Assembly: GCF_001425945.1 (NCBI RefSeq)
Contig: NZ_LMEB01000006.1
Span: 310,001 to 374,000 of the forward strand
Direction of reading: 5' to 3'
Source: Brevundimonas sp. Root1279
GTDB taxonomy: Bacteria > Pseudomonadota > Alphaproteobacteria > Caulobacterales > Caulobacteraceae
DNA length: 64,000 nt
Both the position numbers and the translations under genes were made by a program. Positions within the stretch are counted from its first letter, which is position 1. Each line of letters opens with the position of its first letter. Positions 24,829-33,081 of the stretch are shown here, piece by piece. Under the pieces are notes generated by a model that saw nothing but the letters and a program-made list of their open reading frames with translations, had not been told where the DNA came from and ran no database searches.

Positions 24829-25407
24829 ATGTTGAGACTCCTTCTCGCAGGCGCAGCCTGCACCATGCTGCTGGCCGCCTGCAATCAGCCAGAGACGGCC
24901 CCCGAACCCGTCGACAAGGCGCAGGACATGGCCTCCGCCGCAGTCGGGCAGGCGTCAGCCGTCGCCGACGCGACCACCGTCACCGGCTACGCGACCGGCA
25001 CGGGCACGGGCGACCTGTACGAAATCCAGTCGGCCCAGATCGCCATCGAGCAGTCCAAGAATGATCGCCTCCAGCGCCTGGCCAAGGCCATCCTGACCGA
25101 GCACACCGCATCGAACACGGCGCTGAGGGCGGCGCTCAACCAGGTCGCGCCGGACACGCCTGCGCCGACCACGCTCGACGAGCGACGTCAGGGCCTGATC
25201 GACAATCTGCGCTCGGCCGCGCCGGCCAATTTCGACACCACCTGGCTGGACCAGCAGATCGCCGCCCACCGCGAGGCCCTGGCGCTGCAGCGCGCCTTCG
25301 CCAACCAGGACTCGCCGCTCGCCGCTCACGCCCGCGCCGAGATCCCCAAGATCGAGGCCCATCTGCGCGAAGCCGAGGCGATCAAGGCGGGCCAGCCCGC
25401 CAACTGA
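24829..25407 (+). CDS. DUF4142 family lipoprotein
   Basis: This 192-aa lipoprotein has a signal sequence with lipobox LLAAC (Cys18). The mature part is a ferritin-like helical bundle typical of DUF4142: YEIQSAQIAIEQSKNDRLQRLAKAILTEHTASN, then HREALALQRAFANQD and HLREAEAIKAG. ACGGAGGAC precedes the ATG at 24829. DUF4142 proteins are often stress-induced in alphaproteobacteria; their biochemical role is unknown. It is in frame with the upstream UBP gene only because of the apparent frameshift there. It converges with the antiporter gene. Confidence 0.85.
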   Translation: MLRLLLAGAACTMLLAACNQPETAPEPVDKAQDMASAAVGQASAVADATTVTGYATGTGTGDLYEIQSAQIAIEQSKNDRLQRLAKAILTEHTASNTALRAALNQVAPDTPAPTTLDERRQGLIDNLRSAAPANFDTTWLDQQIAAHREALALQRAFANQDSPLAAHARAEIPKIEAHLREAEAIKAGQPAN

Positions 25408-25414
25408 CCGGCGA

Positions 25415-27283
25415 TCAGCTCCCGGCCTGTTCCCGCTCTTCCTCGGCCTCGCGTTCGAGGGCGGCGTCGGCCTCTTCGTTGAGCGCCTGCCCCTTGTGGC
25501 GAGGCTTGATGTAGGGCTCGGGAGCGGTTGTGCGGATGTTGCCGCGCATCAGCGAGCGGCCACCGGTGATGCCCTCCACCAGCTGGATCGAGAGGCGCTT
25601 CTCGTCGCGCTTGCGCACGTCGTCGATGGTCTCCTCCGCCTCCTGGTGGCTGAAGCCCAGGTCGATGAGCACCTGATAGCCGAACACCAGGGCGCTCTCG
25701 AAGGTCTCGCGGATCTGGTACTCGACCCCGGCCTGGACCAGGCGGATGGCGTGGCCGCGGTCGTAGGCGCGGACGAACAGCTTGGTCAGGGGGAACTCGG
25801 ACTTGACCAGTTCGACGATGCGGTCGGCGACCTCCTGCTTGTCGACGCAGACCAGGATGGTTTCGGCCTCGCCGGCGCCTGAGGCGCGCAGCACGTCCAG
25901 CCGCTGGCCGTCGCCGTAGTAGACCTTGAAGCCGAAATTGCCGGCGGCCTGGATCATCTCGACGTCCATGTCGATGATCGAGACGTCCACGTCGCGCGCC
26001 AGCAGCGGCTGGGACACCACCTGGGCGAAGCGGCCGAAGCCGATGATCAGCACCCGCTCGCGCAGGTTCTTGGCCCGATCCACGCCGTCGGCGTCGTCGG
26101 GGTTCAGGGTCGAGGCCGGCATGAACCGGCCGACCGCCAGGGTGGTCAGCGGGGTCAGGGCCATCGACAGGATGACGATGGCGGTCATCGAGGCCGAGAT
26201 GCGGGCGTCGAAGATGCCGACCGCCAGGGCCGCGGCGTAGAGGACGAAGGCGAACTCGCCGCCCTGGGCGAACAACACGGCCCGCTCGACCGCCTCGCGC
26301 TCGCTGGCCTTGAAGATGCGGGCGATGCCGTAGATGGCCACCGCCTTGACCGCCATGAAGGCGATGACGCCGCCGACGATGACCTGCCAGTCGGTCAGCA
26401 CTACGGTCAGGTCCAGCGACATGCCGACGCTGAGGAAGAACAGACCCAGCAGGATGTTGCGGAACGGCTCGACGTCGGCCTCCAGCTGGTGGCGGAAGGT
26501 CGACTCCGACAGCAGCACCCCGGCCAGGAAGGCGCCCATGGCCATGGACAGGCCGCCGAGGTCCATCAGCCAGGCGGCGCCGACCACGACCAGCAGGGCG
26601 GCGGCGGTCATCACCTCGCGGCCGCCGTACTGGGCCAGGACGCGGAAGATCGGATTGATCAGATAGCGGCCCGCCAGATAGACGCCCGCGACCGCGGCGA
26701 TGGCCAAGGCGGCGGTGCGCCACAGCGGCGGGGCGGTGTCGCCGCCCAGGCCCATGGCCCCGGCCATGACCGCCACCACCGCCAGCAGCGGCACGATGGC
26801 CAGGTCCTCGAGCAGCAGGATGGAGACGGCGCGCTGGCCCTGGGGCGTGCCCATCTCGCCGCGCTCGTCGACCATCTGCATGATCACGGCGGTGGAGCTG
26901 AGCACGAAGCCCATGGCGGCGATGAAGGCCACCGGCAGGCTGAGGCCGCCGGCCATGCCGGTCAGGGTCAGCAGGCCGCCCGCCGCCGCCACCTGGGCCG
27001 CGCCGAGACCGAAAATCTCCTTGCGCAGGCTCCACAATCGCGTCGGCCGCATCTCCAGGCCGATGATGAACAGGAAGATGACCACGCCGAACTCGGCGAC
27101 GTGGAGAATGACCTCGGGCTCGCGGAACAGGCCGAAGCCGAACGGGCCGATGGCCAGGCCGGCGGCGAGATAGCCGAGCACCGAGCCGAGCTTGAGCCGA
27201 CGGAACAGGGGCACGGCCACCACGCCCGCGGCGAGCAGGGCGGCGATATGGCCCAGTTCGAGTCCGCCCGTCGGTTCCGCCAT
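25415..27283 (-). CDS. CPA2-family monovalent cation:proton antiporter (KefB/KefC-like)
   Basis: This 622-aa inner-membrane antiporter has an N-terminal Na+/H+-exchanger domain of about twelve helices (residues 8-385), including the core motif FGVVIFLFIIGLEMRP and the LSSTAVIMQ and LLLEDLAIVPLL segments. A cytosolic RCK/TrkA-N Rossmann domain follows (about 412-530; GFGRFAQ, where KefC has GFGRFGQ). The tail is acidic and Glu/Arg-rich. Expected function is K+ or Na+ efflux in exchange for protons. No ancillary KefF/KefG subunit is adjacent. Confidence 0.9.
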   Translation of the reverse strand: MAEPTGGLELGHIAALLAAGVVAVPLFRRLKLGSVLGYLAAGLAIGPFGFGLFREPEVILHVAEFGVVIFLFIIGLEMRPTRLWSLRKEIFGLGAAQVAAAGGLLTLTGMAGGLSLPVAFIAAMGFVLSSTAVIMQMVDERGEMGTPQGQRAVSILLLEDLAIVPLLAVVAVMAGAMGLGGDTAPPLWRTAALAIAAVAGVYLAGRYLINPIFRVLAQYGGREVMTAAALLVVVGAAWLMDLGGLSMAMGAFLAGVLLSESTFRHQLEADVEPFRNILLGLFFLSVGMSLDLTVVLTDWQVIVGGVIAFMAVKAVAIYGIARIFKASEREAVERAVLFAQGGEFAFVLYAAALAVGIFDARISASMTAIVILSMALTPLTTLAVGRFMPASTLNPDDADGVDRAKNLRERVLIIGFGRFAQVVSQPLLARDVDVSIIDMDVEMIQAAGNFGFKVYYGDGQRLDVLRASGAGEAETILVCVDKQEVADRIVELVKSEFPLTKLFVRAYDRGHAIRLVQAGVEYQIRETFESALVFGYQVLIDLGFSHQEAEETIDDVRKRDEKRLSIQLVEGITGGRSLMRGNIRTTAPEPYIKPRHKGQALNEEADAALEREAEEEREQAGS

Positions 27284-27422
27284 CTCGATTCCCTGTCAGC
27301 CTGGCCGTTCATAGTGGGGACGGCGGCCGCGAAGCGCCACCCCGCAAGATCAGGGTTCGTCAGGGGACGCGGGCGGCGATCGGCGGGAAGGTGCAGGATA
27401 CGCAGGATAGAGGGACCCTCGC

Positions 27423-29306
27423 ATGACCGCCCACCCGATGAGACGCACATTGGCCGCCGTGCTGGCCGCCTCGATCGCCGCCCCCATGGCGCCCGTTCCG
27501 GCCCTGGCCGCTGCGGCGCCCGACCGGATCGTCGACGGGGAGGTCTCCTACGAGGCCTGCGCCGCTGTCGGGGTCCCGCTGCGTCCGGAGCTCCGGCCGG
27601 AAGCGAACTACCGCGCCCGTCCGATCGGCGGCGCCGCGACCATGGCGCCGAACATGCCCGTCCCCGCGCCGCCGCCTCCGCCTCCGCCTCCGCCTCCGCC
27701 GCCTCCTCCCCCTCCCCCGCCGATGAGCGCCCCGGCGCGCGCCGAGCAGGAGATGTCGATCGACGAAGTCGTGGTCAGCGGCAATCGGATCGACCGCGGG
27801 GCCGTCTACTCGGCAGCGCCGCCGCAGGCCGACATGGCCGGCAAGCGGGCGCCGACGCCGATATCGCCGCCGATGCCGATCCCCGCCGACACCGAGCGCT
27901 ATCTGGACGCCACCCCCAATCCCGTGCGGCGCGTGGCCGAGGAGCCGGTCTCGACCTTCTCGATCGACGTCGACACCGCCAGCTACGCCAACGTCCGCCG
28001 CTTCATCGACGAGCGCCACGCGCCGCCGGCCGACGCTGTGCGGGTCGAGGAAATGGTGAATTACTTCGACTACGGCTACGCCCGGCCGCGCTCGGCGGAC
28101 GAGCCGTTCGCCATCACCACCGAGGTGGTCGACTCGCCGTGGGCCCAGGGGCGGCAGATCGTGCACGTGGCCCTGCAGGGCTATGAGCTGCCCGAGGCCC
28201 AGCGCAAGCCGCTGAACCTGACCTTCATGGTCGACGTCTCCGGCTCGATGATGAGCGACGACAAGCTGGCTCTCGCCAAGCGCTCGATGAACCTGATCAT
28301 CGACCGGCTGCGTCCGCAGGACACGGTGGCGGTGACCTATTACGCCTCAGCCGTCGGCACTGCCGTGGGTCCGACGCCGGGGACGCAGAAGCTGAAGCTG
28401 CGCTGCGCTGTCGAGGCCCTCGACGCCGGCGGCTCGACCGCCGGGGCGCAGGGCATGGTCAACGCCTACGCCCAGGCCGAGGCGGCCTTCGGACGCGACA
28501 AGGTCAACCGGATCCTGATGTTCACCGACGGCGACTTCAACGTCGGCGTCACCGACAACCAGCGGCTGGAGGACTATGTCGCCGCCAAACGCCAGACGGG
28601 CATCTATCTGTCGGTCTACGGCTACGGCCGCGGCAACTACCAGGATGCGCGGATGCAGGCGATCAGCCAGGCCGGCAACGGCGTGGCGGCCTATGTTGAC
28701 GACCTGAACGAGGCCCGCCGCCTGTTCGGCCCGGCCTTCGACCGGGGGGCCTTCCCGATCGCCGACGACGTCAAGATCCAGGTCGAGTTCAACCCGGCCC
28801 GCGTCGCCGAGTACCGGCTGATCGGCTACGAGACCCGCGCCCTGAACGAGGAAGACTTCAACAACGACCGCGTCGACGCCGGCGAGGTCGGCTCGGGCGC
28901 CTCGGTGACGGCCCTGTACGAGATCACCCCGGTCGGCGGTCCGAGCCAGATGCCCGAGCGCCGCTACAACGACAACCGCATCGGCGTCGGGGGCGGTGAT
29001 CCGACGGGCGAGATCGGCTTTGTCCAGGTCCGCTACAAACTGCCCGGCCAGGACCGCTCGCGCCTGATGCAGCGGACCGTGGCCAGCGGGACCAGCCGCC
29101 CCTCGGAGAGCACGCGCTGGGCCCTGGCCGTCGCCGCCTTCGGCCAGAAGCTGCGCAACGATCCGTGGCTGCCGGCGGACTACGGCTGGGCCTCGATCCT
29201 GTCGCAGGCGCAGGGCGCGCAGGGGGCCGACCCCTACGGCGAGCGGGCCCAGTTCGCCCAGATGGTGCAGGCGGTGCAGGGGCTCCCGGCGCAGGGTCAG
29301 CCGTAG
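27423..29306 (+). CDS. Exported VWA-domain protein with polyproline linker (YfbK/DUF3520 type)
   Basis: This 627-aa protein has a signal peptide (about 1-31), then a run of 18 prolines (83-100) and a short segment, EMSIDEVVVSGNRID (about 111-125), that looks like the start of a TonB-receptor plug. It continues with the YfbK-type N-domain (STFSIDVDTASYANVRRF), a von Willebrand A domain with an intact MIDAS (Asp271, Ser273, Ser275; FTDGDFN) and a DUF3520-like C-terminus (about 455-627). It is presumably a periplasmic or surface metal-dependent binding protein. No partner genes are adjacent. Confidence 0.85.
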   Translation: MTAHPMRRTLAAVLAASIAAPMAPVPALAAAAPDRIVDGEVSYEACAAVGVPLRPELRPEANYRARPIGGAATMAPNMPVPAPPPPPPPPPPPPPPPPPPMSAPARAEQEMSIDEVVVSGNRIDRGAVYSAAPPQADMAGKRAPTPISPPMPIPADTERYLDATPNPVRRVAEEPVSTFSIDVDTASYANVRRFIDERHAPPADAVRVEEMVNYFDYGYARPRSADEPFAITTEVVDSPWAQGRQIVHVALQGYELPEAQRKPLNLTFMVDVSGSMMSDDKLALAKRSMNLIIDRLRPQDTVAVTYYASAVGTAVGPTPGTQKLKLRCAVEALDAGGSTAGAQGMVNAYAQAEAAFGRDKVNRILMFTDGDFNVGVTDNQRLEDYVAAKRQTGIYLSVYGYGRGNYQDARMQAISQAGNGVAAYVDDLNEARRLFGPAFDRGAFPIADDVKIQVEFNPARVAEYRLIGYETRALNEEDFNNDRVDAGEVGSGASVTALYEITPVGGPSQMPERRYNDNRIGVGGGDPTGEIGFVQVRYKLPGQDRSRLMQRTVASGTSRPSESTRWALAVAAFGQKLRNDPWLPADYGWASILSQAQGAQGADPYGERAQFAQMVQAVQGLPAQGQP

Positions 29307-29345
29307 TACGAATGCGGGGATGATCCCCGCCCTTCGAGCCCGGCC

Positions 29346-30539
29346 TTGGTGACAGAGACGCTCTCGGCCAAGGCCGCCCGCCGCATCGCATTGTCCGCTC
29401 AAGGCTTCGGCCGGGCCCGCCCTGCGGCGCCCGGCCGAACGCATGTCCGCGACCTGGTTCGCAAGCTGGGCGTGGTCCAGATCGACAGCGTCAACGTGGT
29501 GACGCGGACCCACTACCTGCCCGCCTTCTCGCGGCTCGGGGCCTATCCGAGAGAGGCGCTGGAGGCCGAGGCCTGGGGGCCGAAGCGCAACCTGTTCGAA
29601 TACTGGGGCCACGAGGCCTCGCTGCTGCCGATGGAGCTGCAGCCGCTGTTCCGCTGGCGCATGGAGCGGGCCCGCGAGGGAGCGATGTGGACCGGACTGG
29701 CGCGCTTCGGGCGCGAGAAGCGCGACTACATCGACGGCATCCTGGAGCAGATCGAGCAGCGCGGCCCGGTGACCGGCGGCGACTTCGCGGAGGGGCCCCG
29801 AGGGCAACCCGGCTGGTGGTCCTGGTCGGACGGCAAGCGGGCCCTGGAGTGGCTGTTCTGGGCCGGGCTGATCACAACCAAGACGCGGCGCGGCTTCGAG
29901 CGCATCTACGACCTGACCGAACGCGCCCTGCCCGCCCGCATCCTCGACCTGCCCACGCCCACCGAGGCCGACGCACAGCGCGAGCTGGTGCGCATCGCCG
30001 CCCGGGCCATGGGCGTTGCGACGGAGGCGGACCTGCGGGACTATTTCCGGCTGCCGCTGGCCGACGCGCGGGCGCGGATCGCCGAACTGGCCGAGGCCGG
30101 GGAGCTGACCCCGGTCAAGGTCGAGGGCTGGGGCCGCAAGGCCTGGCTGGCGGAGGGCGCCAAACAGCCGCGCAAGATCGAGGGGGCGGCCCTGTTGTCG
30201 CCGTTCGACAACCTGATCTGGGCCCGCGACCGCACCGAGGAACTGTTCGGCGTGCGCGTGCGGCTGGAGATCTACACCCCGGCCCCCAAGCGGACGCACG
30301 GCTACTACGTCCTGCCCTTCCTCGAGAACGAGACGATCACGGCGCGGGTCGACCTGAAGTCGGACCGCAAAGCGGGGGTGCTGCTGGTGCAGGCGGCGTG
30401 GCGCGAGCCGGACACCGGGCCGGATACGGCGGCGCGGCTGGCGACGGAGCTGCGGCTGATGGCGGGCTGGCTGGGGCTGGAAGGCGTCGAGGTCGTCGGC
30501 AAGGGGGATCTGGCGGAGGCGCTGGAGCAGGCGCTCTAA
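29346..30539 (+). CDS. YcaQ/AlkX-family winged-helix DNA glycosylase
   Basis: This 397-aa protein matches the YcaQ (AlkX) family, which in Escherichia coli unhooks DNA crosslinks and alkylated bases. The proposed catalytic QxD motif is present (Gln45-Ile46-Asp47 in VVQIDSVNVV), followed by the hallmark RTHYLPAFSRLGAY and the winged-helix repeats (about 140-320). The C-terminal LLSPFDNLIWARDRTEELF block is typical. The start is TTG 29346 or GTG 29349, which are adjacent in frame. It is free-standing, followed by a repeat element. Confidence 0.88.
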   Translation: MVTETLSAKAARRIALSAQGFGRARPAAPGRTHVRDLVRKLGVVQIDSVNVVTRTHYLPAFSRLGAYPREALEAEAWGPKRNLFEYWGHEASLLPMELQPLFRWRMERAREGAMWTGLARFGREKRDYIDGILEQIEQRGPVTGGDFAEGPRGQPGWWSWSDGKRALEWLFWAGLITTKTRRGFERIYDLTERALPARILDLPTPTEADAQRELVRIAARAMGVATEADLRDYFRLPLADARARIAELAEAGELTPVKVEGWGRKAWLAEGAKQPRKIEGAALLSPFDNLIWARDRTEELFGVRVRLEIYTPAPKRTHGYYVLPFLENETITARVDLKSDRKAGVLLVQAAWREPDTGPDTAARLATELRLMAGWLGLEGVEVVGKGDLAEALEQAL

Positions 30540-30547
30540 CCGGTCTT

Positions 30548-30743
30548 GTCATCCCCGACGCCGCGCAGCGGCGATCGGGGACGTTGCAGTTCAACATTCT
30601 CACCCTCCCGGAAGCTGCGCAGCAGCTGTCCGGGAGCCGGGACGGTCTAGCCGTCTCCCGGATAATCGCGCCGCGATTTCCGGGAGCTCTCAAACGATCA
30701 GCCGACCCGTCCCCGATCGCCGCTACGCGGCGTCGGGGATGAC
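30548..30743. repeat. Composite nested palindromic repeat upstream of the TetR operon
   Basis: Outer 35-nt arms at 30548-30582 and 30709-30743 are complementary at 34 of 35 positions (GTCATCCCCGACGCC...). Each arm contains its own small palindrome. Between them are two more hairpins built on CTCCCGGA/TCCGGGAG (30605-30636 and 30653-30687). This looks like one palindromic repeat class inserted inside another. No gene is supported here; the extended TetR frame from 30739 starts inside the right arm and is rejected. Confidence 0.78.
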
Positions 30744-30775
30744 AACTGAGCAAAATCTGAGACCGCCTCTTGAAC

Positions 30776-30797
30776 AAGTGGACACCACTGTCCACTT
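30776..30797 (+). promoter_or_regulatory. Operator of the TetR-family regulator
   Basis: AAGTGGACA (30776-30784) and TGTCCACTT (30789-30797) form a perfect inverted repeat with a CCAC spacer, centred about 20 nt before the regulator ATG. A 22-bp dyad is the usual TetR operator form. It implies autoregulation of the regulator and its efflux operon. Confidence 0.72.
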
Positions 30798-30807
30798 ACG
30801 CGCCATC

Positions 30808-31356
30808 ATGGATCGTCCGCTGAGAAAAGACGCCGCCGACCGGCGCGCCGCCCTGCTCCAGGCGGCGCGGGCCGTGTTCGCGGAAGAGGGCATCGACGCC
30901 CCGCTTGACCACATCGCCGAGCGGGCGGGCGTGGGCCGCGCGACCCTGTACCGGAACTTCCCCGGCCGCACCGAGATCGCCCTGGCCGTTCTGCTCGACG
31001 ACGTCGCCGAGCTGGGAGAGCGCTTCGCCGCCCCCGCCGAGCCCGACGCCTTCCTGGACTTCATCACCGCCCTGTCCGAGCGGCTGGTCCGCAACACGGC
31101 CCTGGGCGGCGTGGTTCGCGCCGCGCCGTCGGCGGAAATCCTGACCCCGTTGCGGGCCGCCATGATCGAGGCGGCTACGCCGTCGCTGAAGCTTTCGCAG
31201 GCGGCCGGGACGGTGCGGGGCGACCTGGAGGCGTCGGACATCCGCGTCCTGGCCTCGATGTTGGGCGCCGGCCTGCACAACGCCGCGCCCGACGAACGGA
31301 ACGCCATGGCCCGCCGCACGCTGGAGCTTGTGCTGGACGCCGTGAGGGCGCGCTGA
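30808..31356 (+). CDS. TetR/AcrR-family transcriptional regulator
   Basis: This 182-aa repressor has an N-terminal helix-turn-helix (residues 11-55: AALLQAARAVFAEEGIDAPLDHIAERAGVGRATLYRNF) and a helical ligand-binding C-domain. I chose the ATG at 30808 because the 22-bp operator lies immediately upstream and the longer frame begins inside a repeat. It is first in an operon with an EmrB-like permease (its stop overlaps that start by 1 nt) and an EmrA-like adaptor. It probably represses the operon until an efflux substrate binds. Confidence 0.9.
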   Translation: MDRPLRKDAADRRAALLQAARAVFAEEGIDAPLDHIAERAGVGRATLYRNFPGRTEIALAVLLDDVAELGERFAAPAEPDAFLDFITALSERLVRNTALGGVVRAAPSAEILTPLRAAMIEAATPSLKLSQAAGTVRGDLEASDIRVLASMLGAGLHNAAPDERNAMARRTLELVLDAVRAR

Positions 31357-33047
31357 TGAGCCGCCGGAACTTCCACCTGCCGTGGTCGGACTATGTCGAG
31401 ACCCTGAAGCCGCATGAGCGGCCGATGATGCCCGGCTCGCCGGCCACGCCCGACCACACCCTGCGCTACCGGCTGGCCTATGCCGCCGTCGGCCTGCTGG
31501 TCACCGCCACGGGCGGCATCGGCTCGGCCATGATCAGCGCCAACACCCAGCAGGTGGCCGGCGCGCTCGGCGCCTCCGTGGTCGAGGCGGCCTGGCTGCC
31601 GGTCGTCTTCGTGATGACCAACGCCTGCATGAACCTGTTGCTGATCAAGTTCCGCCAGCAGTACGGGCTGCGGCTGTTCGCCCAGATCTTCCTGGTCGCC
31701 TACGCCGTGATCGGCGTCTTCGCCCTGTTCTTCGAGGACTATCAGTCGACGCTGGTCCTGCGGGCCTTCGCCGGCATGGCCTCGGCGGCCCTGACCTCGC
31801 TGGGCATCCTCTACCTGATCCAGGCCTTCCCGGCCGCCCACCGGCTCAAGGGACTGGTGCTCGGCATCGGCGCCTCCAGCCTGGCCATCCCTGCGGTGCG
31901 GTTGTTCTCGAACCACCTGGTCGAGCTGTCCGAATGGCGCGGTTTCCACGTGTTCGAGCTGGGCCTTTCGCTGATCTCGCTCGCCGCCGTCCTGGCCCTG
32001 CGCCTGCCGCCGTCGGAGAAGTTCAAGACCTTCGAGAAGCTGGACTTCGTCACCTTCGCCCTGTTCGCCCCGGGCATCGCCCTGCTGTGCGCCGTGCTCG
32101 GCCTCGGCCGGGTCGTCTGGTGGACGGAAGCCGCCTGGATCGGCTGGGCCCTGATCGGCGCCATCGTGCTCCTGACCGCCGCCCTGGTCGTCGAGTACAA
32201 CCGCGAAACGCCGCTGATAAACCTGAAATGGATGGCCGGTCCGGACATCGTCCGCCTGGCCTTGGCCATCGTCGGCGTGCGCATCGTGCTGTCGGAACAG
32301 ACCGCCGGCGCCGTGGGCCTGATGACCATCCTGGGCGTCGGCCCGGACCAGATGCACGGTCTGTTCCTGCTGATCCTCGTGGCCACCGCCGCCGGCACCC
32401 TGACCAGCGCCTTCACCCTCAACATGGCCAAGCTGAACAAGCCGATCGCCATCGCGCTGGGTCTGATCGCTATCGGGGCCTTCATGGACGCCCATGCCAC
32501 CGTGCTGACCCGCCCGGCCCAGCTTTACTTCAGCCAGGCGCTGATGGCCTTCGCCGCCGCCTTCTTCATCGGCCCGGCGATGCTGCAGGGCGTGGTCCAG
32601 GTGCTCCAGAAGGGCGCCCAGAACATGGTCAGCTTCATCGTCGTCTTCGGCCTCGGCCAGAACCTCGGCGGCCTGCTCGGCTCGGCCCTGATCGGCACCA
32701 TCCAGACGGTGCGCGAGCGCTATCACTTCAGCCAACTGTCGGAGGGCATCAACCTCGGCGATCCCGACGTCGTCCTGCGCCTGCAACAGCTGTCCGGGGC
32801 CTATGCCCGCGTCATCGGCGACCCGGCCCTGCGCGCCCAGCAGGGTCAGGCGCTGCTGCAGCAGCAGATCACCCAGCAGGCCCATGTGCTGGCCTACAAC
32901 GACGTCTTCCTGCTGATCGGCGTGTTCGCCTCGATCGGCTGCCTGTGGGTGACCTTCAACCACTTCCGGCCGCGACTGGCCGCCCGCCGCGCTGCACGCG
33001 CCGCAGCGGACAACGACGCCGCCTCGGCGGCGGCGGCCGTCGACTGA
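31356..33047 (+). CDS. MFS transporter, DHA2/EmrB-like with short hydrophilic N-terminus
   Basis: This 563-aa inner-membrane transporter has about fourteen hydrophobic helices between residues 40 and 540. Motif-like segments include GALGASVVEAAWLPVVFVM near the first helices and the long periplasmic insertion LRLQQLSGAYARVIGDPALRAQQGQ (about 470-505) before the last helix, as in EmrB-type pumps that work with an adaptor. The first 37 residues are hydrophilic. It lies between the TetR regulator and the adaptor, so a tripartite drug efflux system is likely. An outer-membrane TolC-like gene is not adjacent. Confidence 0.88.
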   Translation: MSRRNFHLPWSDYVETLKPHERPMMPGSPATPDHTLRYRLAYAAVGLLVTATGGIGSAMISANTQQVAGALGASVVEAAWLPVVFVMTNACMNLLLIKFRQQYGLRLFAQIFLVAYAVIGVFALFFEDYQSTLVLRAFAGMASAALTSLGILYLIQAFPAAHRLKGLVLGIGASSLAIPAVRLFSNHLVELSEWRGFHVFELGLSLISLAAVLALRLPPSEKFKTFEKLDFVTFALFAPGIALLCAVLGLGRVVWWTEAAWIGWALIGAIVLLTAALVVEYNRETPLINLKWMAGPDIVRLALAIVGVRIVLSEQTAGAVGLMTILGVGPDQMHGLFLLILVATAAGTLTSAFTLNMAKLNKPIAIALGLIAIGAFMDAHATVLTRPAQLYFSQALMAFAAAFFIGPAMLQGVVQVLQKGAQNMVSFIVVFGLGQNLGGLLGSALIGTIQTVRERYHFSQLSEGINLGDPDVVLRLQQLSGAYARVIGDPALRAQQGQALLQQQITQQAHVLAYNDVFLLIGVFASIGCLWVTFNHFRPRLAARRAARAAADNDAASAAAAVD

Positions 33048-33081
33048 ACCTTCTCCTCCCCCCTCCGCTCGAACCGTAGCC

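Noticed and set aside
30739..30807. N-terminal extension of the TetR regulator
   Set aside because: The extension begins inside the palindromic repeat and would place the operator within the coding region.
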